64,000 nt of DNA from Panax quinquefolius (GCA_020205615.1 CM035165.1:87358005-87422004), one strand, 5' to 3'; counted from the stretch's first letter, positions 24,626 through 36,478 are shown. Numbers and translations: made by a program. The notes: generated by a model not told the origin, from the letters alone.

Positions 24626-26994
24626 GAAATAAGTTCAGATAACATGAATAGGTTCAAAGAAAAATTTGAAGAGCCAAAGAATCAGGGAACACCTGAGTTA
24701 AACAAGCATAATATAATATGATTAGAGAGAGGAAAACCAAAACGATCATAAATAGAAGAAGAATCATAAGGGAAGATAATTGTAGAATAAGATCACGACG
24801 TGATCAGATTAAGTTTTAAAATAACAGATGGTCCGTGATGACTGAATGATTATAGCTTGATGCTATAATGAGAAGGTACTATAAAATAGTATGAGGCAAA
24901 CTCATAAGGAGTTATAAATGATGAGGTACGAAAAATTTATATCGAGCAAAGAACAAGTTAAGAGTAAGAAAGAGTTAGGTGGGATTTCAATTTGAGGACT
25001 AATGTGATGGTTGAGTTGTACAAAAACTTTGTATGGGCAAGGGTTTTGTGTTTGCCTCAATTTATCACATTGATAATCATTAGAATGTTGGTGTCGCTAT
25101 ATCATCAATGTATATCTTGGTGAAAATGTGATTCTTTTCTCATGTGTATATTTGATAGTTAGAAACTATTAAGATTAGTCGATATTATTAGGATTAGGTG
25201 CAAGTTCTTAAAACTCATACTTATGGTAAGTTGATGACTCATAATCATATATATATTTTTGAACCCCTAAGCATATGGATGGTCCTAATGGTTCTTGGAC
25301 TACATATTGCTGCTAGACAAGTTTCTAAATTCATATTATTGTGGCAAGTTCCGAACTTCCAATGTGTGGTAAGTTTGATGAACTATATTGGGGGTATATA
25401 AAGATTGTAAGTTGAAATACAAGAATATTTAGTATAAGAGCATTGGTGGTGTTAGAAATAAAATGAATTAGTAAGTAATGAAGTAATGGAGTAGAGATTG
25501 AAGTTGATGGAGAAAATTAGATATTCCAAATCTTCTAGATTTACTAGATTTTTGAAATTTATTGACTTCGTGCTGATGTTTGCACTTCAGTTTTCTTGAA
25601 AAACATTGGATCAAATGATTGAACCAGTGAATTTTAAAAACAATACCGTTATTCTTATGTCTATGCTAATTATTTTGGCTGGACAAAAATGATTTAAACA
25701 TATCAACATGTATTTTGTTTTTCCATAGTCATTAAAGCATCACTAAATATGATGCGGATATGACAAAATGAGGAATTCATCAATGCAATTGAACCTAGTG
25801 TTGGATGTGATCATAGGATCGTCAACCCACTATGATATGATGTAGCATGACGAAAGTCATATAATGAATGAATCCCCAACGTCTTATTAAAATAGTACGA
25901 TATCTTGACTATAATAAAATGATTTTTGTTTTCTTTAAACTAAGAAAGATATGCCACATGAATTGGCTAAAACTATTTTGATTGATGTCCAATTTGTTGT
26001 TAGAAGTCTATGCTATTTGATCCAAATAGACAAATATTGAAAGATGTTTATGCGATTGCTTTTCTTGAGAAGTTATGCTAAACCAAATTATTTTAGTGCG
26101 GATTCGGATGTTGAGAAGTCGAGTGAGGTGAACAACCCTTTTATAAGGGATTATATTACGCAAAAGCGTTAAAATGTTTGTACACAAAACATTGTACGAA
26201 GGGCTGATCCCCCTGAGTACAAGAAGAAAGGTCCATATAGTCTTATGACTGTTAAAGGTTCAAGTCGAGATACTTGATAACCTAGGGGCGTAGCTTCAAG
26301 GTCTTGTGACACCTTAGCATGATTTGAGAATCTTTTAAATTCCTGAGTTATTCATACTACTTTCCAATTATTGAGCAATTGTGGAAGATTCTTGTTATTC
26401 TGAAAAGCGAATGTGGTAATGACGATATTCCTTAGGAAGAAGTAAGTCATAGAATGTGACACCTAATGATGAATATATTGAACGAGTGAGAAAAGAAATT
26501 CTGAAATGAGAAGAAGATGAGTTATCAAATGATAATGTAAAACTTTTAATAAAGAAGTTAAAATTTTTAGAAAAATCTTTATGGAAAGAAAGTGGTTATA
26601 GAACCCAATGAATGAATAAAAAGATTAACATAAAGTCTATTTTGATAGATTGAATGAATGAAGATTTGTAAATTAAAATTTTGAGGATGAAATTCTTAGA
26701 AGAAGGGGTGAATGAAATATCCCGAGTGTTTATGAGTTGAGTATATGATAATGATTCTTAGAAAAGGTAATGAGCGGATTAAAAAACATATAACACTCAA
26801 ACTATAATTGAGTTTAGGTGAAGGTTATAAAATAAAGCCTGGAAAAAAAATTATTGAGAAAAAGAATGGAATAAGAGTTACTAAACCTATATTAAGGTAA
26901 TGTGTTGAAGTTATTCAACGATAAATTTTTAAAAGAGATTTGATGAAAACCTGAGTAAGGTAGGGTTTCAGTGATTCCGAGGACGAAATCTTTA

Positions 26995-27008
26995 TAAGGA
27001 GGAAATGA
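26995..27008 (+). other. E3 polypurine tract
   Basis: AAGGAGGAAATGA, directly before the 3' LTR start TGTGACAACTCGG. It overlaps the stop codon of the pol relic, as is common in plant chromoviruses. Confidence 0.75.
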
Positions 27009-30000
27009 TGTGACAACTCGGATTTTCGAAAATTATTAAAATAAGAATTTAATAAATAAAATTCTTATTATAAGATGGTTTAAGTTAGAGTATGTGTATA
27101 TATGTGTTATATATTGTGAAATATGTGAGTTGGTGTGAATGTAGAAGAGGTATATATATTCATATATTGGGAGAATGAGGTTTAGTAGTTAATTTAATTT
27201 AGCTATTGAAGAAGTTAAATGAAATTGTTTGAAAAGGAATTAAGTTAATTTAATTATATTATAGAATAATATAATTTGATTATTATGTCTTGTGGCAATG
27301 AATTTATTATGAATTAAATCTCATACATAATGTGAGTAATTCATTAATTAAAATAGTGAATTAATGTAAAATAATTAAAATAAGAAATTAATGAATAAAA
27401 TTCTTATTATGACATATTTTACTAAAATGAGAGAGTAATGTATGTTACATATAAATGTAATATGTTAATATGTTACGATTGTGTGGTTCAGTAAATAATT
27501 AAAATATTTATCAAATAAAATAAATATTTTAGTTGAAATATTTGTGAAATAAATAAATATTCGATGCAAATTATTATGGAATAAGTTGTTTAAGTATCTT
27601 TGATATTAAATAAATTAATGATAAATAAGTTTGTAATTTATGCGTATTTTAAAATGCGCTTAGTGTGATGGTAATATTCTAATCTAATTAAATAATTAAA
27701 TTAGTGGATTAATGGCTTGTTGTGTAAAGTGGAAGTTTGTATTAATTAAATAATTAAATTAAGTAAAGGTGTGACAAATGAGCCTTATAATAAGAGAATT
27801 ATAAGACTTATAATAAGAGAATTATAAGACTTATAATAAGAGTATTATAAGCCTTATAATAAGAGAATTATAAAAATAAATAGAAAGGAATTTTATTTGA
27901 GTAAGCCAAATAAGGCCTTGTGGCTTTTGGTTTTATAACTGCCAAGTAAATTACGTGGGTGTAACTCCCAATTGCAATAAGGGGTTGGTTTTTACGTTAT
28001 GTGCAAAGGCAGAGAAAAGAAGAGAGAAATAGAGAGAAAATAGAGAGAGCTTAGGAGAAAAAGAAGTTCTCTGTGAATCTTTGAGAGAAAGTATGGGAAT
28101 TCAAAGGAGAAGAAGAGAATTAATCAAGCAATTCCTATCTTCTAACTAGTCCAAGAAGAAATTAAAATGTAAAAATCCTTAGTTGAGTTTTCTTGAATTT
28201 TTGTATGTTTTCTATGAATGTTATGTTAGGGAATTTGATTGTGATAGTTATATATGTTATTAGATATATATAATCTGTTATTAGTAATCTATAATTGGTT
28301 TTGGGGTTATCATAATCATGAGAACATGTTAAAGATGAGAAATTAGAGTTTTATTGAAATACATATAAGTTTTGGTCAATTTTAAGACTAATATTAGTTA
28401 TGAAATCATGATGGAAACCTTAAATTGATGATGGATGTTGTAAGAACGTTGAAAAATGAAAAGAACACAAGTTGAATGAATTAATTTGGTTAAGAAACGA
28501 ATTTGTAGTGAATGATTATGCTAAACATGTTAAAACATAAAAAATAGTATGAACATGAGTTTTGGGTCAAGATTTGGGTTAGTTACTATTTCTATAAATT
28601 GTTGATTCTTTGGTATGTTGTAGTTCTATGAATTATGAATCCATAGAGTCAGAAACAGACTGATTTAGATGGGTATAACTCGAGTTATGAAGTTCGGAAG
28701 GGGAAAAGGTCAAAAAATTTGAGAAAAGTATAACTGCTCTTGCATCAAGCAATGACGTACCCCCAAGGCTAATTAAGTATGCCGTATACCGAATAGTTCC
28801 AGACTTGACTGTGTTGACATCCTGTAGTAAAATGGCCATAACATTTCATAAGAACTCTGATTGAGGCAATTCAAGATGATCCGAAACTTGTAAGAGTAAA
28901 CCTACAACTTTTGTTCTTGAAGTTTTTCGAATTAAGGTTGTTAGCAGGGGTTAAAATGGCCATGTTTGGGACTGATATATCTTCGAAGGCAATCGGAGGG
29001 GGTCAGGCATGCACGTATGCAAGTGAAGTGCTTTTGACGATAAAAGATGTTGTTCTAAGTTATAAAACGTGAATATTAGAAAATATAATGATGTTTAACA
29101 TTAATAAATGATGTATTAGATAAGTTGTATAAGCATACTAAGCATACACAAGAGAGATGAATCTAATGCGTGTGACAAATGAACATCGAAACGCCGTGAC
29201 AAGTGTTAATGAACGTAAAAAGTGTTTCAATTCAATTGAAATGAAAATTATAAGATATGGAATGGGGTTAATATAAAACTAATGAGGAGTCCTAGCAAGA
29301 CTTAAACACTTGAATGAACTTCGGGTATGACCTAAGAAGAAATATAGTGAGATATAAATCGAAAGTTAACACAATCAAATTGAACATTGTGTATTGATTA
29401 ATAGGAAGGGTTATGAGATGTAGAGTAAAGCTTATATTACAAGTTTTATGCGTTGCTATGTGACTAATAGTTGATATGCATGATTATATAATTGTGTAGG
29501 GCACGTGATGTATAGATAGCTGTAAGTTGTTAAACTGTTATTGGTAAACAACGATCTAGGCAAGTCTTTCAGTTCCTATTTGTTATGTGAACTTTATGAT
29601 GATTTTTTTAATCTGTATTTCAAAGAGCATGATGTTTTTCTTATGTTGTAAGTATCAAATGTTAAGGTCAATTTATGACTACATCGGTTGAGTAAGAAAT
29701 GTTGATTAGGTTATGGAACTCAATCTTTATTTGATATGTGATGTACAACATATATAATGTGTTTATACATATGTTTATGATGTATAAGATGAACATGTTA
29801 TTTATGTGCTACGTGTTGCATGAAAACTATTAGATATACTGGCTTGTCGAGCTCAACCTTACAAATAACCATTTTTGCAGGTTAAGGATTCAAGGTAATG
29901 CTATGTTCTAGTTGAAAGACATGAATCAGATATAATGCATGAAGATTTATATACATTAGTTGAGTTGTTATTATTTTGAACCATGTTTAAGGTTCTGGAT

Positions 30001-30118
30001 GATGTACTTGATAATGTATGATGTTTAATAGATGTTGAGTTATAAAGTTTAAATTTTGTTGAATGTATAAAGGGTATTGAACATGGATGTAAGTTTTATT
30101 TATTAACTCTGATAAAGT
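27009..30118 (+). repeat. E3 gypsy 3' LTR, first 3.1 kb
   Basis: Begins TGTGACAACTCGGATTTTC, a start shared by many plant gypsy LTRs. It is cut at 30118 by the Ogre-type element; judging from 22081-23020, the last ~360 bp should lie beyond the right end of that element. It contains a 23-bp tandem repeat (27777-27872). A block at 28838-28925 is also found in the E7 LTR (61030-61115), although the two LTRs are otherwise diverged. Confidence 0.8.
27777..27872 (+). repeat. 23-bp tandem repeat forming hairpins
   Basis: Four copies of CTTATAATAAGAGAATTATAAG with small changes. Each copy folds on itself (CTTATAAT/ATTATAAG, loop AAGAGA). It is located in the E3 3' LTR. Confidence 0.85.
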
Positions 30119-30209
30119 TGTAGACACTCAAAATTTTATGTTCTCATTCACTAACCTTGTAGGAGGGCAAAATCGCCTTCCGTAAATAATCCCGGAAGTT
30201 AAGTCGCCT

Positions 30210-30565
30210 TACCCCGAGACAACCTCGGGATATACAATTATCAATCTCAGAGAAAAACCTCGAGATACTCCGCTTTCAATCCAGAAGACAACCTCGGAGA
30301 CTCCGGTTCTAACCTTGAGATAACCCCGAGGGATGCGCCCCAATTCGAGATAACCCCAAAAAATCGGTTCCAACCTCGGAGATAACCCTGAGGCACTCAG
30401 TTCCAACCTCGGAGACAACCTCGGGAGGTCAAGCACACCTCAAAGATAACCCTGAGGACATTCAGCACCCACAACAACCCAATCTCGTAGATAACCCCGA
30501 GCAACGATCGCTATTACATGAAAGCCGGAGATAACTCCCGGTGAGGGCAAAATCATGATTTTGCC
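30210..30565 (+). repeat. GC-rich hairpin array and 20-bp palindrome in Ogre LTR
   Basis: About ten repeats containing AGATAACC or AGACAACC bracketed by complementary bases, for example CCCGAG-ACAAC-CTCGGG near 30213-30230 and CTCG...CCGAG near 30485-30500. The array ends with a perfect palindrome GGCAAAATCATGATTTTGCC (30546-30565). The composition contrasts with the AT-rich surroundings. It is in the U3 side of the LTR, so promoter or RNA roles are possible; this is inference. Confidence 0.7.
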
Positions 30566-31282
30566 ACCTCGATACTACATTCACGTCATCTCAGTATCAT
30601 TCAAACCCACACTGCATACATGATGTCCCACAAGAACTCTAGATCAAATCCTGAGTGACTACTACACAAGGGAGCACACCAGATAGAATTTGAAGACTTG
30701 AAGATCAGGTCATGAACCCATCTTCCCGGTTTCGTACAAACCTCTAATACCATGTCATTGTGTAGCTCTCGACAACATCATTCCGGAAAGGTACAGAATG
30801 CTTTAATCGGATGCCCGAATTAAAAGTTATGAAGGTTCGAGCGGACATCACATAGCTAAAGTGCACGCACTTTGAGACGACAGGACCCGCATGGCCTAGG
30901 GAAACCCGGGCAGTCGCAGGTAGACCCGCGACCATCTGGTCTACAAATATGAGCACTTGGTTGCTCATTTAAAAAAAAAAGAAATAGAAAAAAGAGAGAA
31001 ACTCTATCCATTTTAGTCTGTACACACTTCTACAGTGCTCCAAATTGAGTGATTCTTCTTTCTAAATACTTGTAAGCTCGTGTTTTACAACATATTGAAA
31101 TTTAACTGGTGGAAACTGAGATTTCAGGCGTCAAAAGCTATCTGAAGTCTTCTTAGTAGCCCAATGTAAGATATTTCAGATTTTTAAGCTTTATCTCACT
31201 TCTGTACATACATATCTACTAACATTGAGAGTCGCGTTGTGTGGGTATGCCCGGATCGCCGATCTGTGGCTTTTTATTGCAT

Positions 31283-31375
31283 TATATATATATATAAATA
31301 CTTATATATATATATATATATATTATCGAACTATGCTTCAATTGAGCATGAATATAATATTCGAGCGTTCTCGCT

Positions 31376-31436
<61 letters not shown>
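31283..31436. repeat. TA microsatellites
   Basis: Two TA tracts (about 31283-31322 and 31379-31436) next to the first MITE-like palindrome. Further tracts lie at 31741-31759, 31808-31874, 32126-32146 and 32192-32213. Open frames here are poly-(Ile-Tyr) artefacts. Confidence 0.9.
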
Positions 31437-31438
<2 letters not shown>

Positions 31439-31674
31439 TTCAGATCTTAAGCTCACCTTATCCAACTCACTCACGAGATCACCACCCTTTTTAGCGGACG
31501 GGACCGAATGACGGGTTTGGTCATACAATCGTAAATCATACTTTTAGCGACGTTTTATGTTGTCCGTCGCTAAAAGTATAGATGACGGTTGTATGACTGA
31601 ATCGTCGCCGGGTCCGTCGCTAAAGGGGGGTGAGCTCGGGTGAGTTTGATAAAGGGTGAGCTTAAGATCTGGAC
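31437..31674. mobile_element. MITE-like palindrome, copy 1
   Basis: About 238 bp, almost fully inverted-repeat. The right terminus reads GGGTGAGCTTAAGATCTGGAC, with the reverse complement (degenerate) on the left. Subterminal inner motif TTTTAGCGACG/CGTCGCTAAAA. TA tracts lie on both sides, so the TSD may be TA. No coding potential. Superfamily uncertain. Confidence 0.7.
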
Positions 31675-31805
31675 TATATGTATATATTCATCAAAATTTG
31701 TTTGATTGAGCCTGGGTGTGATATCTGATGCGTTTACAACTTATATATATATATATATTTACATTTCAAATATCAGCTCGGACATCACTTTGTGGCCATT
31801 TATTG

Positions 31806-31874
<69 letters not shown>

Positions 31875-31878
<4 letters not shown>

Positions 31879-32125
31879 AGATCTTAAGCTCACCCCTTAT
31901 CTAACATACTTTGCTCACCCCCCTTTAGCGACTGACCGGGCGACTATTCGGTCCGTTGCTATACATAGTACAGTTGCTATATGTTGTTCGTCGCTATATG
32001 TTTTCCGACGCTAAAAGCTAAGATGACTGCTCTATATATAGTGACGGACCGAATCGTTGCCCGGTCTGTCGCTAAAGGGGGGTAAGCAAGGTATGTTAGA
32101 TAAAGGGTGAGCTTAAGATCCGGAC
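31875..32125. mobile_element. MITE-like palindrome, copy 2
   Basis: 251 bp with terminal inverted repeats GTCCAGATCTTAAGCTCACC and the complementary GGTGAGCTTAAGATCCGGAC. The internal organisation (CCCTTTAGCGAC, CGGTCCGTTGC) is the same as copy 1. It lies inside TA repeats. Because sequences beside the TA tracts also repeat (31761-31811 and 32139-32200), this copy may come from tandem duplication rather than a separate insertion. Confidence 0.75.
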
Positions 32126-33262
32126 CATATATATATATATATATTTACATTTCAAGTCCTACCTGGAGTTCACTTCGTGGCATTTGATAGTTCATATATA
32201 TATATATATATATAACTGTTATTCAGCCTGCGGGCTAGATTTGCCTAAATATGGCTATTGCTCACTTTAACCGGTTCATGGTGACTAAATTAGAACCGTT
32301 GAAGCTGGAATAGTTTAGATTTACTCAAATCTAGTTCTTTTTCCTAGCTTTTATCATCATGTGAGCTAGATTTGCCTAAATCTAGCGATTTCTCACTTTC
32401 ACCGGTTCATGGTGACTAAACTGGAACTGTTAAAGCTAAAATGCTTAGATTTATTCAAATTTGGCCTGTTTTCTAGCTTTTATACATATTGCTTTGTCAT
32501 GTGAGCCTATGAATCATGTGATCACAGATTCAGCTCATGAATCTAGATTCGGTTCCCGTGATGGACAATTTTCAGTTACAACCAACTTGTAAATTATTCA
32601 CGGTGTCCGAATATCCTTAGATGGCTTTGATGCCCACAAGGAGTTCGACACTGCTATGTATCTTATTTTCTTGAAGATACCTCGCATCTCAAAAATAAAA
32701 TCAACCAAGCCGAACACATAATAAAATGGAAGTATCAAAGGCCTCAATTACTATTGAGTACAACGGTTTTAAAAACCTATTTTACAAAACATCATCGCTA
32801 TATCTTGTTAAAATCGAACTTTTATACAAAAGTCAAACCCTTTGTATATAGGTGCAAATGAGGCATAGCACTACTTCCAAACAATTGCACATAGACCTAA
32901 CTCACACACACACGTACGCAGATAAAAGTTTTTAATGAAAAGTGGCGGTAACCGTGTAATCACGGAAGTCGGGGGGTGCCTAACACCTTCCCTCTGCTTA
33001 ATCAAGCCCCCGGACCCAAACGAATCTTTGTTTTGCAGACCAGTTAAATAGTGTCATATCGCTAGGTCTTTGTGCAAACCCTTTCTCGGTTGATTTGGTG
33101 CAACCATTTAAAAATAACTAACTGTCGACTCTTACAGTCAAATTGTTGACATATACATGTCAGACCTTTTCAAACTTATTTTTTCAAACAAATCTCACCT
33201 AGCATGGGAACACCAAAAGATAAGAACAAAAAGGGACAAATAAAAATCCCGACGTCGACAGG

Positions 33263-33280
33263 TGGTGACTCTGCTGGGGA
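33263..33280 (+). other. Ogre-type primer-binding site
   Basis: TGGTGACTCTGCTGGGGA, two bases after the LTR end. It resembles the PBS described for Ogre/Tat elements (TGGCGACTCCGCTGGGGA, tRNA-Arg) with two changes. Confidence 0.75.
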
Positions 33281-34041
33281 CTCCAGTAAGAGGGCTTAAG
33301 CCGCTATTAAAAGCTTTTCAAAACAAAAATTTTATCATCTTACTTGTGAATACTGCATTTACATTGATCGAATGTGTACTAATGCTTTATTTACTGTACT
33401 TAGTGTTTCGCACTATATCTGCCTGTGATATTAGTGCTTCTCACATGTCATCATTTCCATATGGTGAGACGCGATGTATGTGAATGTATGTTGTGTGATC
33501 CCTCCACCAAGAGGCTATCTCGTTGGTGTTTGATTACTGGACTCGTCGGGAGACTAAGTCCACGAGGCTCAGGAAAGGCACCACCCAAATTTGCTCCAAT
33601 TAAAAGATCGGATTACCTTCCCATCAAGTAAATTGCGATGATCTGGGGACCTTCATGTCGAAAAGCCGCGATAGTAGCCAAAGATAGGCCAGCCTCTGAT
33701 AAACCAAACGCGGAGGGATGTCTCTTCATACCTTCCCTTTTTTAATTACCTGTAATTTTAATTACTTATAATTTAATTTCCATGTCAATCTCAATGTAAT
33801 GGAAAATATAAAGGAGTATGTGAACATGCATTTTTTTTCATATCAAAACATGTCATGTTATCCTGTCATCAAAACAGCTGACATCCATTTTGAAGGATAA
33901 TACTCCTAAAAAACGGACGCATTACATAGCATGTAACATTTCCACATTTCCCAGACTAAACTACATAAGTCTTTTTGTAGGGAAACGATTGGTCCCATTA
34001 CCCGTTCAAAGTCCAAAAAGGCATTAAGCCTATAGCCAAAC
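33281..34041 (+). other. Ogre-type leader
   Basis: About 0.76 kb between PBS and gag. Frames at 33262-33483 and 33425-33631 show no family resemblance. Some Ogre elements carry an extra ORF in this position; none is recognisable here. Confidence 0.5.
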
Positions 34042-34452
34042 ATGGCTACAAGTGGACAGCCTAATCCTACTCATGTCTCTCGCGAGGAGTTCAAAGGATT
34101 AAGCAATTAAATTGCAGAGTTGGCTGTTCAGCTCAAAGAACTACACAAATCAATTCAGGGTCCATAAATACCCATCCACACAGAACCCTCTGCACATGGA
34201 GGAATCCAGGGCCAGTACAGAGAAGTTCCAGCACCTGAGTTTCAGACTGAAAAGTCCAACAAAACCCCTAAAATCACCCATCTTAAAGAAGATCAAGACA
34301 CCGGTGATATTCGAAAGAAGGTTCTACAAATGGAAGAGACCATTCGGTCCATCAAATGTATTGGAACACACAGAAGTGTTTCATATTCAGACCTTTGAAT
34401 CTTCCTTGGGGTTCATTATCCGGAAAAATTTAAGACTCCCAATTTTGAGAAA
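34042..34452 (+). pseudogene. Ogre-type gag, N-terminal part
   Basis: ATG at 34042 opens MATSGQPNPTHVSREEF, then two in-frame stops, a coiled region and, near the end, the sequence leading to the conserved EKFK/PNFEK block of Tat Gag. The frame stops at the insertion of the chromovirus at 34453 and resumes at 40959. The last residues before the break and the first after it are adjacent in the family consensus (PxFEKY-DG). Confidence 0.75.
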
Positions 34453-35070
34453 TGTGACGCCCCCAAAATAGGTATACAACACCCATTCTGAGTCGTCAAA
34501 ATACATGGTACAGAAACAACTACAACTTTATTAATACAACATAAAAACTGTGAGTTTAAATACAAATATTGTCATCTAGACAATATCCACACTCAAATAA
34601 GTCCTCATTACAATTATTAATACACTATTTTACAGAATAGTGAGGACTACTAGAACAACTTCTAGAACCATCATTCCACACCCCGACTAGTACTTGTTAC
34701 ATTCTCGCCTCCTGAGAAGAAAAATAGAACAACAAGGAAAAGGGTGAGCTCAACTAGCCTAGTAAAGAACATTATGACTAAGATAATATAGAACAAATTA
34801 TCGTTAGTCCTCAACAGGGAAAAATCCAATAGAATACAATAGACAACCAGTTTTAAATCAATCTTCGCAGCGAAAATAATAATTCATTAGAAGAGTTAAG
34901 TAGAGAATGCAAACTACTATCTTCTATATATGAATTTAAAAGTTCATCGTCGATATTTTATCCCTGTAACATCAATCAATATATATCTGGAATCAAATAT
35001 TCATCTTTTCACTACAGGCCAAAGATATTCATCAGTTGGTCATGTTTATCTAAACACCTGTTCATCTACA
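34453..35070 (-). repeat. E4 3' LTR with 2.2 kb internal deletion
   Basis: Only 618 bp against 2,793 bp for the 5' LTR. On the minus strand the first four bases TGTA follow the PPT directly, and the sequence then jumps to GATGAAC, about 2.2 kb into the LTR. The U3 and promoter are thus lost while both termini are kept. The remaining part matches 38166-38770. Confidence 0.85.
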
Positions 35071-36301
35071 ACCTCCCCTCCTTATGAAATTTTGTCCTCG
35101 AAATTGATGTACGTACCTGGTGTTTCAAAAAGATGAGGATACCTCGCTTTCATTTCCGTTTCCAACTCCCAGGTCATTTCCTCAATAGCATGGTTTCTCC
35201 ACAAAACTTTAACTTGTGGTATGACCTTCGTGCGTAGGACATGCTCCTTCCTATCCAAAATCTTGACAGGTACCTCTTCTTACGTTAAGTCTTCGGCTAC
35301 CTCGTCTGGTTCTAACTCAGTGACGTGGTTCGGGTCGTCCACATAATTTCGTAACTTAGATACGTGAAAAATGTTATGAACACGTGTCATATTTGGCGGT
35401 AAAACGAGTCTATAGGCCACAGTTCCTACTCGATCGAGGATTTCAAATAGACCAATAAATCGAAGGTTTGAGCTTTCCTCACATCGCCAATTCTCGCTTT
35501 TGGAATAACAACTTCTTGCACCTCCTTCTTCATATTCATCAGCTCCGGTGTGTAGCCTGAGCGATTTTAACTTTATCGATAAAAGTCGGTTCTACTTGTA
35601 TATCATCACGTGAGTCCCTAGAGTCTTTAACTCTATATCTATCATTTGTAAGTTATATGAAATGGGTCTTTGACAATATCACATTTGTACTCGTATACGA
35701 TCTTTTACTCAACACGTCAGCTACCACGTTTGCTTTTCCAGGATGGTATGGTCAGAACATGTGCCGAAATGAGTCTCCTATTGAGTTCTTCGAAGTTCTT
35801 CCCACATTCCTTGCTCCATTCGAATTTTGTATCTCTATGAGTCAACTGAGTTAATGGAGTAGCGATTTGAGAAAATCTTTCCACAAAATCTTCGATAATA
35901 ACCAGCTAAGCATAGAAAGCTACGTATTTCTATTACTGACTTAGGTTGCTCTCAACTGTGACTCATATCCCAATCTTGGATAGCACGTCACAATGACACC
36001 TATCAGTTTACTACCGCACAAATATGGCGTCCCCTACGGAGAGTCTGGCTTTGGTGCATTCCACAAAGGAAGTCACCAGATAAAGGCTCGGGTACCAAAT
36101 TCTATAGTTGAATTTTTAACTCCTGAAGTTCAATAGGAGCCATGAGATTTTAGAAATGAGTTTTGTACCGGGTTCAAAGTCGATACAAAATTCAATATCC
36201 CACTTTGGGAGCAAGCCAAGAAATTCTTCAGGAAATACATCAGAAAATTTACTAACAATAGAAATATCATTCAAATCTGACGTATTTTTGTTTAAGTCCA
36301 T
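35071..36301 (-). pseudogene. E4 pol relic: RT start, RNase H start, integrase C-end, chromodomain
   Basis: Minus strand, in order: the pre-RT block with FSDVFPEEFLGLLPKW (36116-36301); the RT thumb/RNase H start with LAGYYRRF and FEWSKECGKNFEEL (about 35990-35760); the integrase C-terminal block RFIGLFEILDRVG...HNIFHVSKLRNYV (about 35470-35330); then a chromodomain-like tail with KVLWRNHAIEEMTWELE (about 35230-35140). It ends at the PPT GGAGGGGAGGT (35071-35082). The RT catalytic centre and integrase catalytic core are deleted. In the family the chromodomain steers integration to chromatin. Confidence 0.8.
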
Positions 36302-36478
36302 AACATGGGCTAAGAAAGCTTGACATCCGTTTTTCTATAAACGAATAGCTTTATGACTTGATATGAAAGTGTTTGACTTCAATGGTTTGGTTGCTTGAAT
36401 TCGAATAACAGGTTGCTTAGGAATATGAAAACTAACAACCTTACGAAAGCAATCAATTTTGGCATGATGAGTAGTTAA

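Larger units (their letters stand above)
23035..27008 (+). pseudogene. E3 internal region, coding content lost
   Basis: Only about 2.7 kb remain once the hAT insertion is removed, against the 5-6 kb expected for gypsy elements. I cannot read Gag, RT or integrase motifs. Two pol-end signatures survive: 26677-26715 ends EDEILRRRGE and stop; 26973-27008 ends SEDEIFIRRK and stop. Each is purine-rich and followed by an LTR-like start. Bases about 26095-26300 resemble a piece of the E7 LTR (62145-62300), so an older LTR relic may be buried here. Open frames such as 25198-25401 match nothing I know. Confidence 0.55.
30119..33260 (+). repeat. Ogre-type 5' LTR
   Basis: 3,142 bp, from TGTAGACACTC to GACGTCGACA, followed by the PBS. 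It contains a GC-rich hairpin array with a perfect 20-bp palindrome (30210-30565), two MITE-like palindromes in TA repeats (31437-32125), and from 32220 a repeated segment (GCTAGATTTGCCTAAAT..., about 32231-32345 and 32367-32475). Short frames in the TA tracts are artefacts. Confidence 0.85.

Noticed and set aside
24230..24721. Possible small host gene on either strand
   Set aside because: Falls inside the hAT element boundaries or crosses its end; no family resemblance or splice structure seen.
31225..32014. Open frames of 89-102 residues with long Ile-Tyr runs
   Set aside because: Translations of TA microsatellites; they have no composition or context of a gene.
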